Position numbers and translations under genes: made by a program. From positions 1 to 5,934 of the forward strand of contig JAMCRS010000238.1 in the NCBI GenBank assembly GCA_023380675.1: 5,934 bases of DNA. Direction: 5' to 3'. The notes beneath the pieces are model-generated. The model saw only the letters and a list, made by a program, of their open reading frames with translations, did no database searches and was not told where the DNA came from. Below, one piece after another: positions 1 through 5,934 of this stretch. The DNA comes from Chloroflexota bacterium (GTDB taxonomy: Bacteria > Chloroflexota > Anaerolineae > UBA4142). Positions within the stretch are counted from its first letter, which is position 1, and each line of letters begins with the position of its first letter.

Positions 1-1416
1 AGCGTTCACATCGTTCGCGCGAATCTTGTGTACGTGGAGAAGAAGGATCTGCCACCCGCGATGCTGAATCGCCTACTACGGCTGGCGGCGTTTCAGAACC
101 CCGAGTTCTATAAGGCCCAGGCGATGCGGCTCTCGACCTTTGACAAGCCGCGTGTGATTGCATGCGGACAGGACTTCGCTCAACATATCGCTGTGCCCCG
201 CGGATGTCTGACGGAGACGCTGGCACTGCTCGAGGCGCACCAGATCCGGCCCGAAGTTCGGGATGAACGGTACGCGGGCACGCCGATTGCCGTGGAGTTC
301 CAGGGGCAACTTCGGCCCTCCCAGCAGGAAGCTGTCGAGAAGATTACCGGGCATGACGAAGGGATCCTCTGCGCTCCGACAGCGTTCGGTAAAACGGCGG
401 TCGCCGCGTGGCTCATCGCAAAACGCAAGGTCAACACCCTGGTCGTTGTTCACCGGCAGCAACTGCTCGATCAATGGCAGGAGCGCCTCGGGATGTTCTT
501 GCGTCTGCCGCCGAAATCGATCGGGCATGTCGGTGGCGGAAAAGCGGACCGGACGGGATGCGTGGATGTTGCCGTTATTCAGAGCCTGTACCGCAGCGAG
601 GAAGTGAAGGATTTCGTTGCCGAGTACGGCCAGGTGATCGTCGATGAATGCCACCACATCTCCGCTTTCACCTTCGAGCAGGTGATGAGGCAGGTGAAGG
701 CCAGGTATGTGGTCGGCCTGACCGCGACGCCGACGCGCAAGGACGGGCACCATCCGATCATCTACATGCAGTGTGGCCCGGTACGCTTCAGAATGAGCGC
801 CCGGGCGATGACCGAGGCGACGCCTTTTGAGCACAAGGTGACTCCCCGACACACGGATTTTCGGATATCGCCCGAACTCACCGACGTTACGATCCAAGAC
901 GTCTATGCGGCGCTCGTCGAGGATGCCCCGCGGAACGAGATGATCGCCAGCGACATCGTGCGCGCCATAGAAGCGGGACGTTGCCCGCTGCTGCTGACCG
1001 GCCGGACGGAGCATCTGCAGTATTTCGCAGCCAAACTGGCGAGTGTTGCCAACCACGTCTTCGTCCTGAAGGGCGGCATGGGGAAGAAGCAACGCCGGAC
1101 AACGGCGGAGGCCCTGGCGTCGGTTCCAGAAGGCGAAACCCGCGTGATTCTGGCGACGGGCAGCTACATCGGGGAAGGGTTTGACGACGCCCGCCTGGAC
1201 ACGCTGTTTCTGGCCATGCCGATTTCCTGGAAGGGGACGTTGCAGCAGTATGTGGGCCGGCTGCATCGGCTCCACGACGGCAAACGATTCGTGCAGGTCT
1301 ACGATTATGTGGACAACTACGTTCCGATGCTGGCCAGGATGTACGGACGCAGGCTCAGGGGATATGGCGCGATCGGCTACGTGACGCCGCGAATCGCGAC
1401 GAGATCTATCTCCTGA
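1..1416 (+). CDS. TOTE-type SF2 (DEAD/DEAH) helicase, C-terminal part; 5' end outside the window
   Basis: The frame is open from base 1 to the TGA at 1414-1416, giving 471 visible residues (numbered here from the codon at 1-3). A GTG at 28 could be a start, but homology-like sequence (ANLVYVEKKDLPP) begins before it, so I treat the gene as cut by the window edge. Helicase motifs in order: RPSQQEAV near 100, Walker A APTAFGKT 125-132 (Lys131), VVVHRQQLLDQW, Walker B DECH 215-218, TATP 241-244, motif IV LLLTGRTEHL, motif V ATGSYIGEGFDD 385-396, motif VI QYVGRLHR 416-423 with Arg420 and Arg423. All key residues are intact, so it should be an active ATP-dependent translocase or helicase. The AAFQNPEFYKAQAMRL block and the wording throughout match what I remember of TOTE conflict-system proteins, where an archaeo-eukaryotic primase domain precedes the helicase. 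That domain is not visible here. Alternative: a stand-alone RAD25/type I R-like helicase. The stop lies 20 bases before the transposase start, which suggests cotranscription. Confidence 0.85.
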   Translation, partial: SVHIVRANLVYVEKKDLPPAMLNRLLRLAAFQNPEFYKAQAMRLSTFDKPRVIACGQDFAQHIAVPRGCLTETLALLEAHQIRPEVRDERYAGTPIAVEFQGQLRPSQQEAVEKITGHDEGILCAPTAFGKTAVAAWLIAKRKVNTLVVVHRQQLLDQWQERLGMFLRLPPKSIGHVGGGKADRTGCVDVAVIQSLYRSEEVKDFVAEYGQVIVDECHHISAFTFEQVMRQVKARYVVGLTATPTRKDGHHPIIYMQCGPVRFRMSARAMTEATPFEHKVTPRHTDFRISPELTDVTIQDVYAALVEDAPRNEMIASDIVRAIEAGRCPLLLTGRTEHLQYFAAKLASVANHVFVLKGGMGKKQRRTTAEALASVPEGETRVILATGSYIGEGFDDARLDTLFLAMPISWKGTLQQYVGRLHRLHDGKRFVQVYDYVDNYVPMLARMYGRRLRGYGAIGYVTPRIATRSIS

Positions 1417-1424
1417 TCGCAACT

Positions 1425-1430
1425 GGCGGG
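1425..1430 (+). promoter_or_regulatory. Weak ribosome binding site of the transposase gene
   Basis: GGCGGG lies six bases before the GTG at 1437 and supports that start. The whole spacer between the helicase stop and this GTG is 20 bases. That leaves no room for a separate promoter or terminator, so any transposase promoter must lie inside or before the helicase gene. The match to a consensus Shine-Dalgarno sequence is only partial. Confidence 0.45.
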
Positions 1431-1436
1431 ATTTAC

Positions 1437-3251
1437 GTGGACCTCAGCGCCGCCGCGATCGTCGAGCCGGAGAAGGTTCGTGTCTACGCAGACTCAGAAA
1501 CCGCGGATGCGTGCCAATGGACGTGGCGCGAACTGGAGGTAAGCGAGGCGACGCCGGGGCGAGGCGACTCCCGGTCCGGTCAGGCGCCGCACACGCAGAG
1601 TGAAGCGTTCCGGCTCATGGCAGGAGCCAGTGAGCAGGACCTGATCACCGCGAACCGGCGCTTCGAGCTTGTGCAACGCCGTTTGGCCAGAGAGAAAACG
1701 CCCAATTCGATTCCGGCGAGGACGCTACGGTTTTGGCTCTCGCAGTATCAGCTTGCGAAAGAGACGCACGGGTACGGGTACGTAGGCCTGCTGCCGAAGA
1801 CCGGCGCACGGGGGAATCGAACAAGCCGCCTGCCTGAGGATACACGCAAGCTGCTCATGCAGTTCGTCGAAAACGACTACGAAGACCTCAGGCAAAAGAC
1901 GAAGATCGCGTCCTGGGCGGCGCTAAAGCGAGCGTGCGACGAGCGCGGCCTGGTTGCGCCCAGTTACGTGACGTTCTGTGTTGCCGTGCGCCGGCGTCCG
2001 GCGCTCGAGCAAACACTCAAGCGGAAAGGCCGGCGGGCGGCCTACGCCCACGAGCCTTTCTACTTCGAGTTGGAGCCGACAACGCCGCGGCACGGAGACC
2101 GCCCCTTCGAGATTGGCCATATTGACCACACGGAATTGGATGTTGAGGTCGTGTGCTCCCAAACGGGACGTCCCCTCGGGCGGCCCTGGATGACAATCCT
2201 CACCGATGCCTTCTCAAGGCGCTGTCTTGCGTTCTATCTGACATTCGATGCTCCGAGCTACCGCTCCTGCATGATGATTCTGCGCGATTGTGTCCGGCGC
2301 CATGGCCGGTTGCCTCAGGTCATCGTCATCGATGGTGGTCCCGAGTTCCAGAGCACCTATTTCGAGACACTCCTGAGCCAATATGAGTGCACCAAAAAGA
2401 CGCGTCCTCCTGCAAAGGCCCGTTTCGGCTCGGTCTGTGAGCGGCTGTTCGGCACCACGAACGCCGAGTTCATCCACAACCTGCGCGGTAACACGCAGAT
2501 CACGCGCAACGTCCGCCAGGTCACTAAGGGCAATGAACCCGCCGGACAGGCGGTCTGGACTCTGGACTGCCTCCATGAGTACCTTTCGAGGTTCCTGTTC
2601 GAGGTCTACGATACAATCGAGCATCCTGCTCTTGGGCAAAGCCCGCGAGAGGCGTTCACGGCTGGTATCCAGTTCGCGGGAATCCGTCCAAACCGAGCGA
2701 TTGCGTACGATCAGTCGTTCTTGATGGCCACCCTTCCGACAACGCCGCGGGGCACTGCGAAGGTGTCGCCCGGGCGTGGGGTCATCATCAATCACATTTA
2801 CTACTGGGCGGAGGCATTTCGCGACCCCACCATCGAGAATCTCGACGTCGCAGTTCGCTACGATCCTTTTGATATCGGCACGGCCTACGCGTTCGTGAAG
2901 AACCGGTGGGTGGAGTGCCGCTCCGAGCACCACATGGCTCTGCAGGACCGTTCGGAGAAAGAGCTGATGTTGGCGTCCAAGGAGGTACGTCGACGACGCC
3001 AGTTGCACTCTCGGGAGCGGTTCACTATAACGGCTCGGAAGCTCGCGGACTTTCTTGAGTCAGCCGAAGCGAAAGAGAAGTGCCTCCTCCAGCGTCTGCG
3101 TGACCAGGAAAGCAAGAAGATCCATCGCGACGGCCGCGTTGTGCTGCCACGCATGCCCTCGATGCCAGACGGATGCACGGAATGTCGGCCTGGAGGTACG
3201 TCACTGGGGCCTGTCGCACCGAAGGCGACCGCGGTCTATGGAGACTTCTGA
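1437..3251 (+). CDS. tnsB: TnsB/TniA-type DDE transposase
   Basis: 604 residues from a GTG start to TGA at 3249-3251. It binds the transposon ends and catalyses strand cutting and joining. The N-terminal part holds helix-turn-helix-like regions (about residues 75-120 with RTLRFWLSQYQ, and about 140-187 with a segment ending YVTFCVAVRRRP), expected to bind the end repeats. The RNase H-fold integrase core spans about 220-370. Its catalytic residues are Asp230 (HIDHTELD), Asp299 (VIDGGPEF) and Glu335 (FGSVCERLFG), with 35 residues between the last two, the classic DD35E spacing. A Mu-transposase C-terminal beta-barrel follows at about 428-515 (TLPTTPRGTAKVSPGRGVIIN to the arginine run VRRRR). 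The last 60 residues form a charged helix and a Pro/Gly-rich tail, where TnsB relatives contact TnsC. No TnsA-like nuclease is fused to it. The first 60 residues are not a domain I recognise. TnsB and TniA cannot be separated from sequence alone. Confidence 0.93.
   Translation: MDLSAAAIVEPEKVRVYADSETADACQWTWRELEVSEATPGRGDSRSGQAPHTQSEAFRLMAGASEQDLITANRRFELVQRRLAREKTPNSIPARTLRFWLSQYQLAKETHGYGYVGLLPKTGARGNRTSRLPEDTRKLLMQFVENDYEDLRQKTKIASWAALKRACDERGLVAPSYVTFCVAVRRRPALEQTLKRKGRRAAYAHEPFYFELEPTTPRHGDRPFEIGHIDHTELDVEVVCSQTGRPLGRPWMTILTDAFSRRCLAFYLTFDAPSYRSCMMILRDCVRRHGRLPQVIVIDGGPEFQSTYFETLLSQYECTKKTRPPAKARFGSVCERLFGTTNAEFIHNLRGNTQITRNVRQVTKGNEPAGQAVWTLDCLHEYLSRFLFEVYDTIEHPALGQSPREAFTAGIQFAGIRPNRAIAYDQSFLMATLPTTPRGTAKVSPGRGVIINHIYYWAEAFRDPTIENLDVAVRYDPFDIGTAYAFVKNRWVECRSEHHMALQDRSEKELMLASKEVRRRRQLHSRERFTITARKLADFLESAEAKEKCLLQRLRDQESKKIHRDGRVVLPRMPSMPDGCTECRPGGTSLGPVAPKATAVYGDF
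3240..3243 (+). promoter_or_regulatory. Ribosome binding site deciding the TnsC start
   Basis: GGAG lies seven bases before the ATG at 3251, inside the end of the transposase gene. It favours this ATG over an in-frame ATG at 3173, which would add 26 residues overlapping the transposase and has no comparable site in front of it. Confidence 0.65.
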
Positions 3252-4402
3252 TGACAGCCGGTTTGTCTCGAAGGTCCGATGATGCCGAGTCGCGGCTTGA
3301 GCGTTTTCGGTCCCTCACCATCGCACATCCTCGACTCGTGGAAGCCAAAGAGAGGCTGACGAATGCAATCCGGGGCGCCGAACCGAATTCGCTCATCTTC
3401 GTGTTTGGGCCGACCGGGGTCGGCAAGACAACATTGCGATTGAAAATCGAACAGTTGATTGCCGCGGAGATGTTGAGCGAACTCCGCGAGGACCGCAGCC
3501 GGATTCCAGTCGTCAGTGTGGAAGCCGTTGCTCCCGAGTCGGGCAGCTTCAACTGGCGCGACCACTTCACACGTCTCCTTCACCAACTCGACGAGCCACT
3601 CGTTGACTACAAGCTGCGCCGGCAACCGGAGGGGGTGCTGCCTGTTCCCTCAACGCGCTTTTTGCCAACCTCGAGGACGGTCGGCCCTGAGTACCGATAC
3701 GCCGTGGAACAGGCGATCCGTTATCGCAGGCCGGTGGCGGTCATGATCGATGAGGCCCAACATCTCGGCAAGATTCCCTCGGGACGCCGCCTTCTCGATC
3801 AACTCGACGTCATCAAGTCGATCGCCAACCAGACGAAGACTGTGCATGTGCTATTTGGGACTTACGATCTGCTGGCATTCCGAAACCTGAACGGCCAGCT
3901 CAGCAGGCGAAGCATCGATGTTCACCTGGCTCGTTATCGCGCCGAGAATTCGGAGGATCGTCAAACGTTCACCAATGTCGTTCGATCCTTTGAGGCGGCG
4001 TTTCCGGTTGAGGATCGGCCGGACCTGGTGAGCGACTGGGAATTCCTCTACGAGCGGAGCCTTGGTTGCGTTGGCGTATTGAAGGAATGGCTGGTGCGGG
4101 CGGCCACGGTGGCGTCGCGTGAGGGTGGGTGCCGGCTGACCAGAGCGGATCTTGAAGACCAGGCCCTGTCGATCTCTCAATGCGAGCAGATGCACGCGGA
4201 GACTGCGGATGGCGAACTCCAACTCCGAGAGACCGGCGAGTCGGTGGCACGCCTTCGCGGACGACTGGGCCTGAGCACTCCCGCAACCGCAAAGGCAGAT
4301 CCGAAGGTGCCGCGAACCCCGGTCCGATCCCGGCGACCCGGCCAACGCCTCCCGACGCGTGATCCTGTTGGACGAGCGTGCGCCAATGCAGCCTCCCTTT
4401 GA
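3251..4402 (+). CDS. tnsC: TnsC/TniB-type AAA+ ATPase transposition regulator
   Basis: 383 residues from ATG 3251 to TGA 4400-4402. The ATG shares one base with the transposase stop (TGATG), a classic translational-coupling arrangement. In this family the ATPase links the target-bound TniQ/TnsD protein to the transposase and controls where insertion is allowed. Visible motifs: Walker A GPTGVGKT at 53-60 (Lys59), Walker B VAVMIDEAQHL with Asp167 and Glu168, a sensor I-like VLFGTYDLL with Thr204, and a candidate arginine finger at Arg219/Arg220 (QLSRRSIDVHLARY). A C-terminal helical part follows, to about residue 315. The last 60 or so residues are low-complexity, rich in Pro, Arg and Thr, and end in a basic stretch (RRPGQRLPTRDPVG); this tail may serve contact with partners, which is inference. 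The last 17 bases overlap the next gene. An in-frame ATG at 3173 is a less likely start because it lacks a ribosome binding site. Confidence 0.92.
   Translation: MTAGLSRRSDDAESRLERFRSLTIAHPRLVEAKERLTNAIRGAEPNSLIFVFGPTGVGKTTLRLKIEQLIAAEMLSELREDRSRIPVVSVEAVAPESGSFNWRDHFTRLLHQLDEPLVDYKLRRQPEGVLPVPSTRFLPTSRTVGPEYRYAVEQAIRYRRPVAVMIDEAQHLGKIPSGRRLLDQLDVIKSIANQTKTVHVLFGTYDLLAFRNLNGQLSRRSIDVHLARYRAENSEDRQTFTNVVRSFEAAFPVEDRPDLVSDWEFLYERSLGCVGVLKEWLVRAATVASREGGCRLTRADLEDQALSISQCEQMHAETADGELQLRETGESVARLRGRLGLSTPATAKADPKVPRTPVRSRRPGQRLPTRDPVGRACANAASL
4370..4376 (+). promoter_or_regulatory. Candidate ribosome binding site of the TniQ gene
   Basis: GGACGAG lies nine bases before the ATG at 4386, inside the end of the ATPase gene. 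It supports ATG 4386 as the start. GTG at 4359 and TTG at 4368 are in frame and open, and remain possible alternatives that would add nine or six residues. Confidence 0.4.
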
Positions 4403-5934
4403 GTCTTGGTCACTGTCAAGGCCGCCAACACCGCCGAGGAGCCGGCTTTACTCGCTGGAGCCGGTCGGCATAGGCACCGCATTCGTAGAGTGCCTGACGG
4501 GCTACACCGCCCGCCTTGCCGAAGTGCACTCAGTCAGCGTGGGGGACCTGGTAGGGCGGGTACTCTCTGACTTCTCGAATTCCAAGGCGCCAATCGTCAC
4601 GGCGGCGGCCAAAGCATCGAGGTTGGGCGGGCACGGATTCCGAGCGTGCAGCTATGTGGTCAATGGTGTCACGGACCGCGCCAAGACGTGGGCCCAGGCC
4701 CTCGAAGCCGCGACGGCCCGGCGGGATCTACACTATCTCACTCTCCTTCCGTTCCGGCACGTACTTCCAGACGAGCTGTTCCGCCGGCGCCGGGCATGGT
4801 GCTCAGTCTGCTACGACCAATGGCGGGCCGACGGGCAGATCATATATGAGCCGCTCATTTGGGCCATCGAAACGTCGTCGCACTGCCTTGTCCACGCGCG
4901 ACCGCTCGATTGCATCTGCCACCACTGTGCGCGACCGCTAAGCCCACTCGGCGTTTTCTCCCGGCCGGGCTACTGCGAACGCTGCGGCGGTTGGTTGGGC
5001 GCTCCGGATGCCGACAGCAATCAGGCGCCGAGTGAAGAAGGCGACACATGGTCGTGCGCTCAGGTGGGAGGTTTGCTGGCGATGCTCCCGCGGGTGGACC
5101 CGGTCACTGTCCGTGACTCGTTTCGCTGGAATTTGTTTGCCTATCTCGAACAGGTTGCGGGCGGCAATGTGCTTGCGTTGGCGCAGCACATTCGGTGTAC
5201 ACACTCCATTGTGCAGAACTGGCTGGCTGGCTCGACGGTTCCCCGGCTTGAGAGCCTGCTACGAACCTGCCGGTTCCTCAATATTCCGGCCACGAGCTTG
5301 TTTGATCCGTCGGGGCCGACAGCGGCGAACATCGCCGCCGCAAAGGATGCGATTGCACGCGCTGGACATCGGGGTGTAGCCCCATCACGGCATGCCAAGG
5401 AAATCCGCAAAGCACTTCGGGCCGCCTTGGATGAGGCCGTACCCCGTAGCGTGTCGGACGTCGCGCGGAGTCTGGGCTACACAAATACCGAGCGGCTTTA
5501 CCAAGCCAGCCGTAAGCTCTGCCACAAGATCGCAGTCCGATATCGGCAGTCAGGCCGAAGCCATTGGTGGAGAAGGCCGGGAGCAACGAGGATCTGCGAC
5601 TCCTGGCGGCTGAAGGAGATCCTGGAGCAGTCCCTGAAATCGAACAGGCCGACCTCGGTTCATCAGATCGCCGCGAGCCTTGGCTACTCGAACGACGGGT
5701 ACGTCAGGCAGAAGTATCCGGAACTTTGTCGGGGAATCAGCGAGAAGATCGCGAGGGAACGGCGAACCTGGCCGGATCACGTGCGCAGTCTCCTGGAAGC
5801 GGCGCTCGATGAGCAGCCGGCGCCGACCCTAAGGGATCTCAGCCGCCGCCTCGGTTATTCGCATTCGGCAGTCCTTCGGGCGCGCGAGCCGGCGCTGTGT
5901 GATCGACTCATGGAGCGACGCCGAACTCAGATCT
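4386..5934 (+). CDS. tniQ: TniQ/TnsD-family target-selection protein, 3' end outside the window
   Basis: 516 codons are open from ATG 4386 to the last base, with no stop, so the C-terminus is missing. The N-terminus has the family signature RLYSLEPVGIGTAFVECLTGY (20-40). A basic stretch then leads into zinc-ligand pairs: Cys139/Cys142 (RAWCSVCYDQW), Cys167/His170 (HCLVH), Cys178/Cys181 (Cys176 is also near) and Cys197/Cys200 (CERCGGW), the layout of TniQ zinc fingers. Residues about 255-307 look like an XRE-type helix-turn-helix (LALAQHIRCTHSIVQNWLAGSTVP). Three repeats of about 47 residues follow, at 339-385, 408-454 and 465-511, each with LGY and, exactly 13 residues later, LC. The visible part already exceeds the roughly 400 residues of the Tn5053 TniQ and the 508 of Tn7 TnsD, so it is of the long, site-recognising TnsD kind. 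It overlaps the ATPase gene by 17 bases and should be translated with it. Its inferred role is to bind a specific target sequence and recruit the ATPase. Confidence 0.9.
   Translation, partial: MQPPFESWSLSRPPTPPRSRLYSLEPVGIGTAFVECLTGYTARLAEVHSVSVGDLVGRVLSDFSNSKAPIVTAAAKASRLGGHGFRACSYVVNGVTDRAKTWAQALEAATARRDLHYLTLLPFRHVLPDELFRRRRAWCSVCYDQWRADGQIIYEPLIWAIETSSHCLVHARPLDCICHHCARPLSPLGVFSRPGYCERCGGWLGAPDADSNQAPSEEGDTWSCAQVGGLLAMLPRVDPVTVRDSFRWNLFAYLEQVAGGNVLALAQHIRCTHSIVQNWLAGSTVPRLESLLRTCRFLNIPATSLFDPSGPTAANIAAAKDAIARAGHRGVAPSRHAKEIRKALRAALDEAVPRSVSDVARSLGYTNTERLYQASRKLCHKIAVRYRQSGRSHWWRRPGATRICDSWRLKEILEQSLKSNRPTSVHQIAASLGYSNDGYVRQKYPELCRGISEKIARERRTWPDHVRSLLEAALDEQPAPTLRDLSRRLGYSHSAVLRAREPALCDRLMERRRTQI
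5400..5918 (+). repeat. Three protein-level HTH-like repeats in the TniQ C-terminus
   Basis: The repeat units lie at 5400-5540, 5607-5747 and 5778-5918 and encode ungapped 47-residue units. Each has an amphipathic helix, then a hydrophobic-x-x-hydrophobic-Ala/Ser-x-x-LGY stretch (VSDVARSLGY, VHQIAASLGY, LRDLSRRLGY), then a second helix ending in LC. The LGY-to-LC spacing is 13 residues in all three. The linkers differ (22 and 10 residues), and the first contains a tryptophan- and arginine-rich stretch. The DNA itself is not closely repeated, so the duplication is old. The pattern resembles the repeated small helix-turn-helix units seen at the C-termini of TnsD-like proteins. A fourth unit could follow beyond the window. 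Confidence 0.75.

Noticed and set aside
76..1422. A 448-codon open frame on the minus strand covering nearly all of the helicase gene.
   Set aside because: Its protein resembles nothing I recognise and is rich in Arg/His/Pro, as expected of an antisense shadow of a GC-rich gene. The plus strand has every helicase motif in order.
1417..1436. A transposon end or terminator between the helicase and transposase genes.
   Set aside because: The gap is 20 bases with no inverted repeat, T-run or terminal TGT/ACA arrangement with repeated binding sites.
2076..2750. An exact 15-base repeat at 2076-2090 and 2736-2750, both in frame and encoding PTTPR.
   Set aside because: Both copies lie in separate linkers within one gene, and similar wording is, as I recall, usual at each place in the family. 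Coincidental codon choice explains it better than a recombination or binding site.
2214..3008. A 264-codon minus-strand open frame opposite the transposase core.
   Set aside because: It is a shadow of the transposase gene, which has an intact DDE triad in the plus frame. No ribosome binding site or recognisable domain supports it.
5219..5232. Short tandem CTGG repeats in the TniQ gene, considered as a slippage site.
   Set aside because: There are only about three and a half units, inside conserved-looking HTH sequence; too short to support phase variation.
4646..5379. Several plus-strand frames of 67-123 codons after the ATPase gene.
   Set aside because: They lie inside the TniQ frame, which runs unbroken from 4386 to the window end and shows clear family motifs.

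Overview
The window is almost entirely coding. Four plus-strand genes run head to tail, with only about 20 bases between the first two and overlaps between the rest. It reads as the core operon of a Tn7/Tn5053-type (TnsB-TnsC-TniQ) transposon, with a TOTE-type superfamily 2 helicase gene directly in front. TOTE means 'transposon-encoded' conflict system; the first gene resembles the helicase half of such a system, as recognised from remembered family sequence. Both ends of the window cut through genes, so neither transposon end, the attachment site nor the flanking chromosome is visible.

Layout: (1) 1-1416, the C-terminal part of a large helicase protein whose start lies upstream. All the main SF2 motifs are present, and its family usually carries an archaeo-eukaryotic primase (AEP) domain further upstream. 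(2) 1437-3251, a DDE transposase of the TnsB/TniA/MuA group with an intact catalytic triad and 35 residues between the second Asp and the Glu. (3) 3251-4402, the TnsC/TniB AAA+ ATPase, whose ATG overlaps the transposase stop codon by one base. (4) 4386-5934, a TniQ/TnsD-type target-selection protein that overlaps gene 3 by 17 bases and is still open at the window end. It has a TniQ zinc-binding N-terminal half, an XRE-like helix-turn-helix, and three tandem HTH-like repeats at its C-terminus.

The inferred division of labour is as follows. The TniQ/TnsD protein reads the target DNA, the TnsC ATPase polymerises or docks there and licenses insertion, and the TnsB transposase cuts and joins the element ends. 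The helicase, probably with its primase half, is either defence cargo or a helper in DNA processing. No TnsA endonuclease, resolvase, CRISPR-Cas gene, tRNA or repeat array is seen. Because TniQ here carries its own large DNA-binding array, protein-guided targeting is more likely than RNA-guided targeting.

Organism: the DNA is GC-rich (about 60% by eye), with GTG and ATG starts, recognisable Shine-Dalgarno sequences and tightly coupled genes. This fits a high-GC bacterium. No gene here identifies the phylum, because transposon genes move between lineages.
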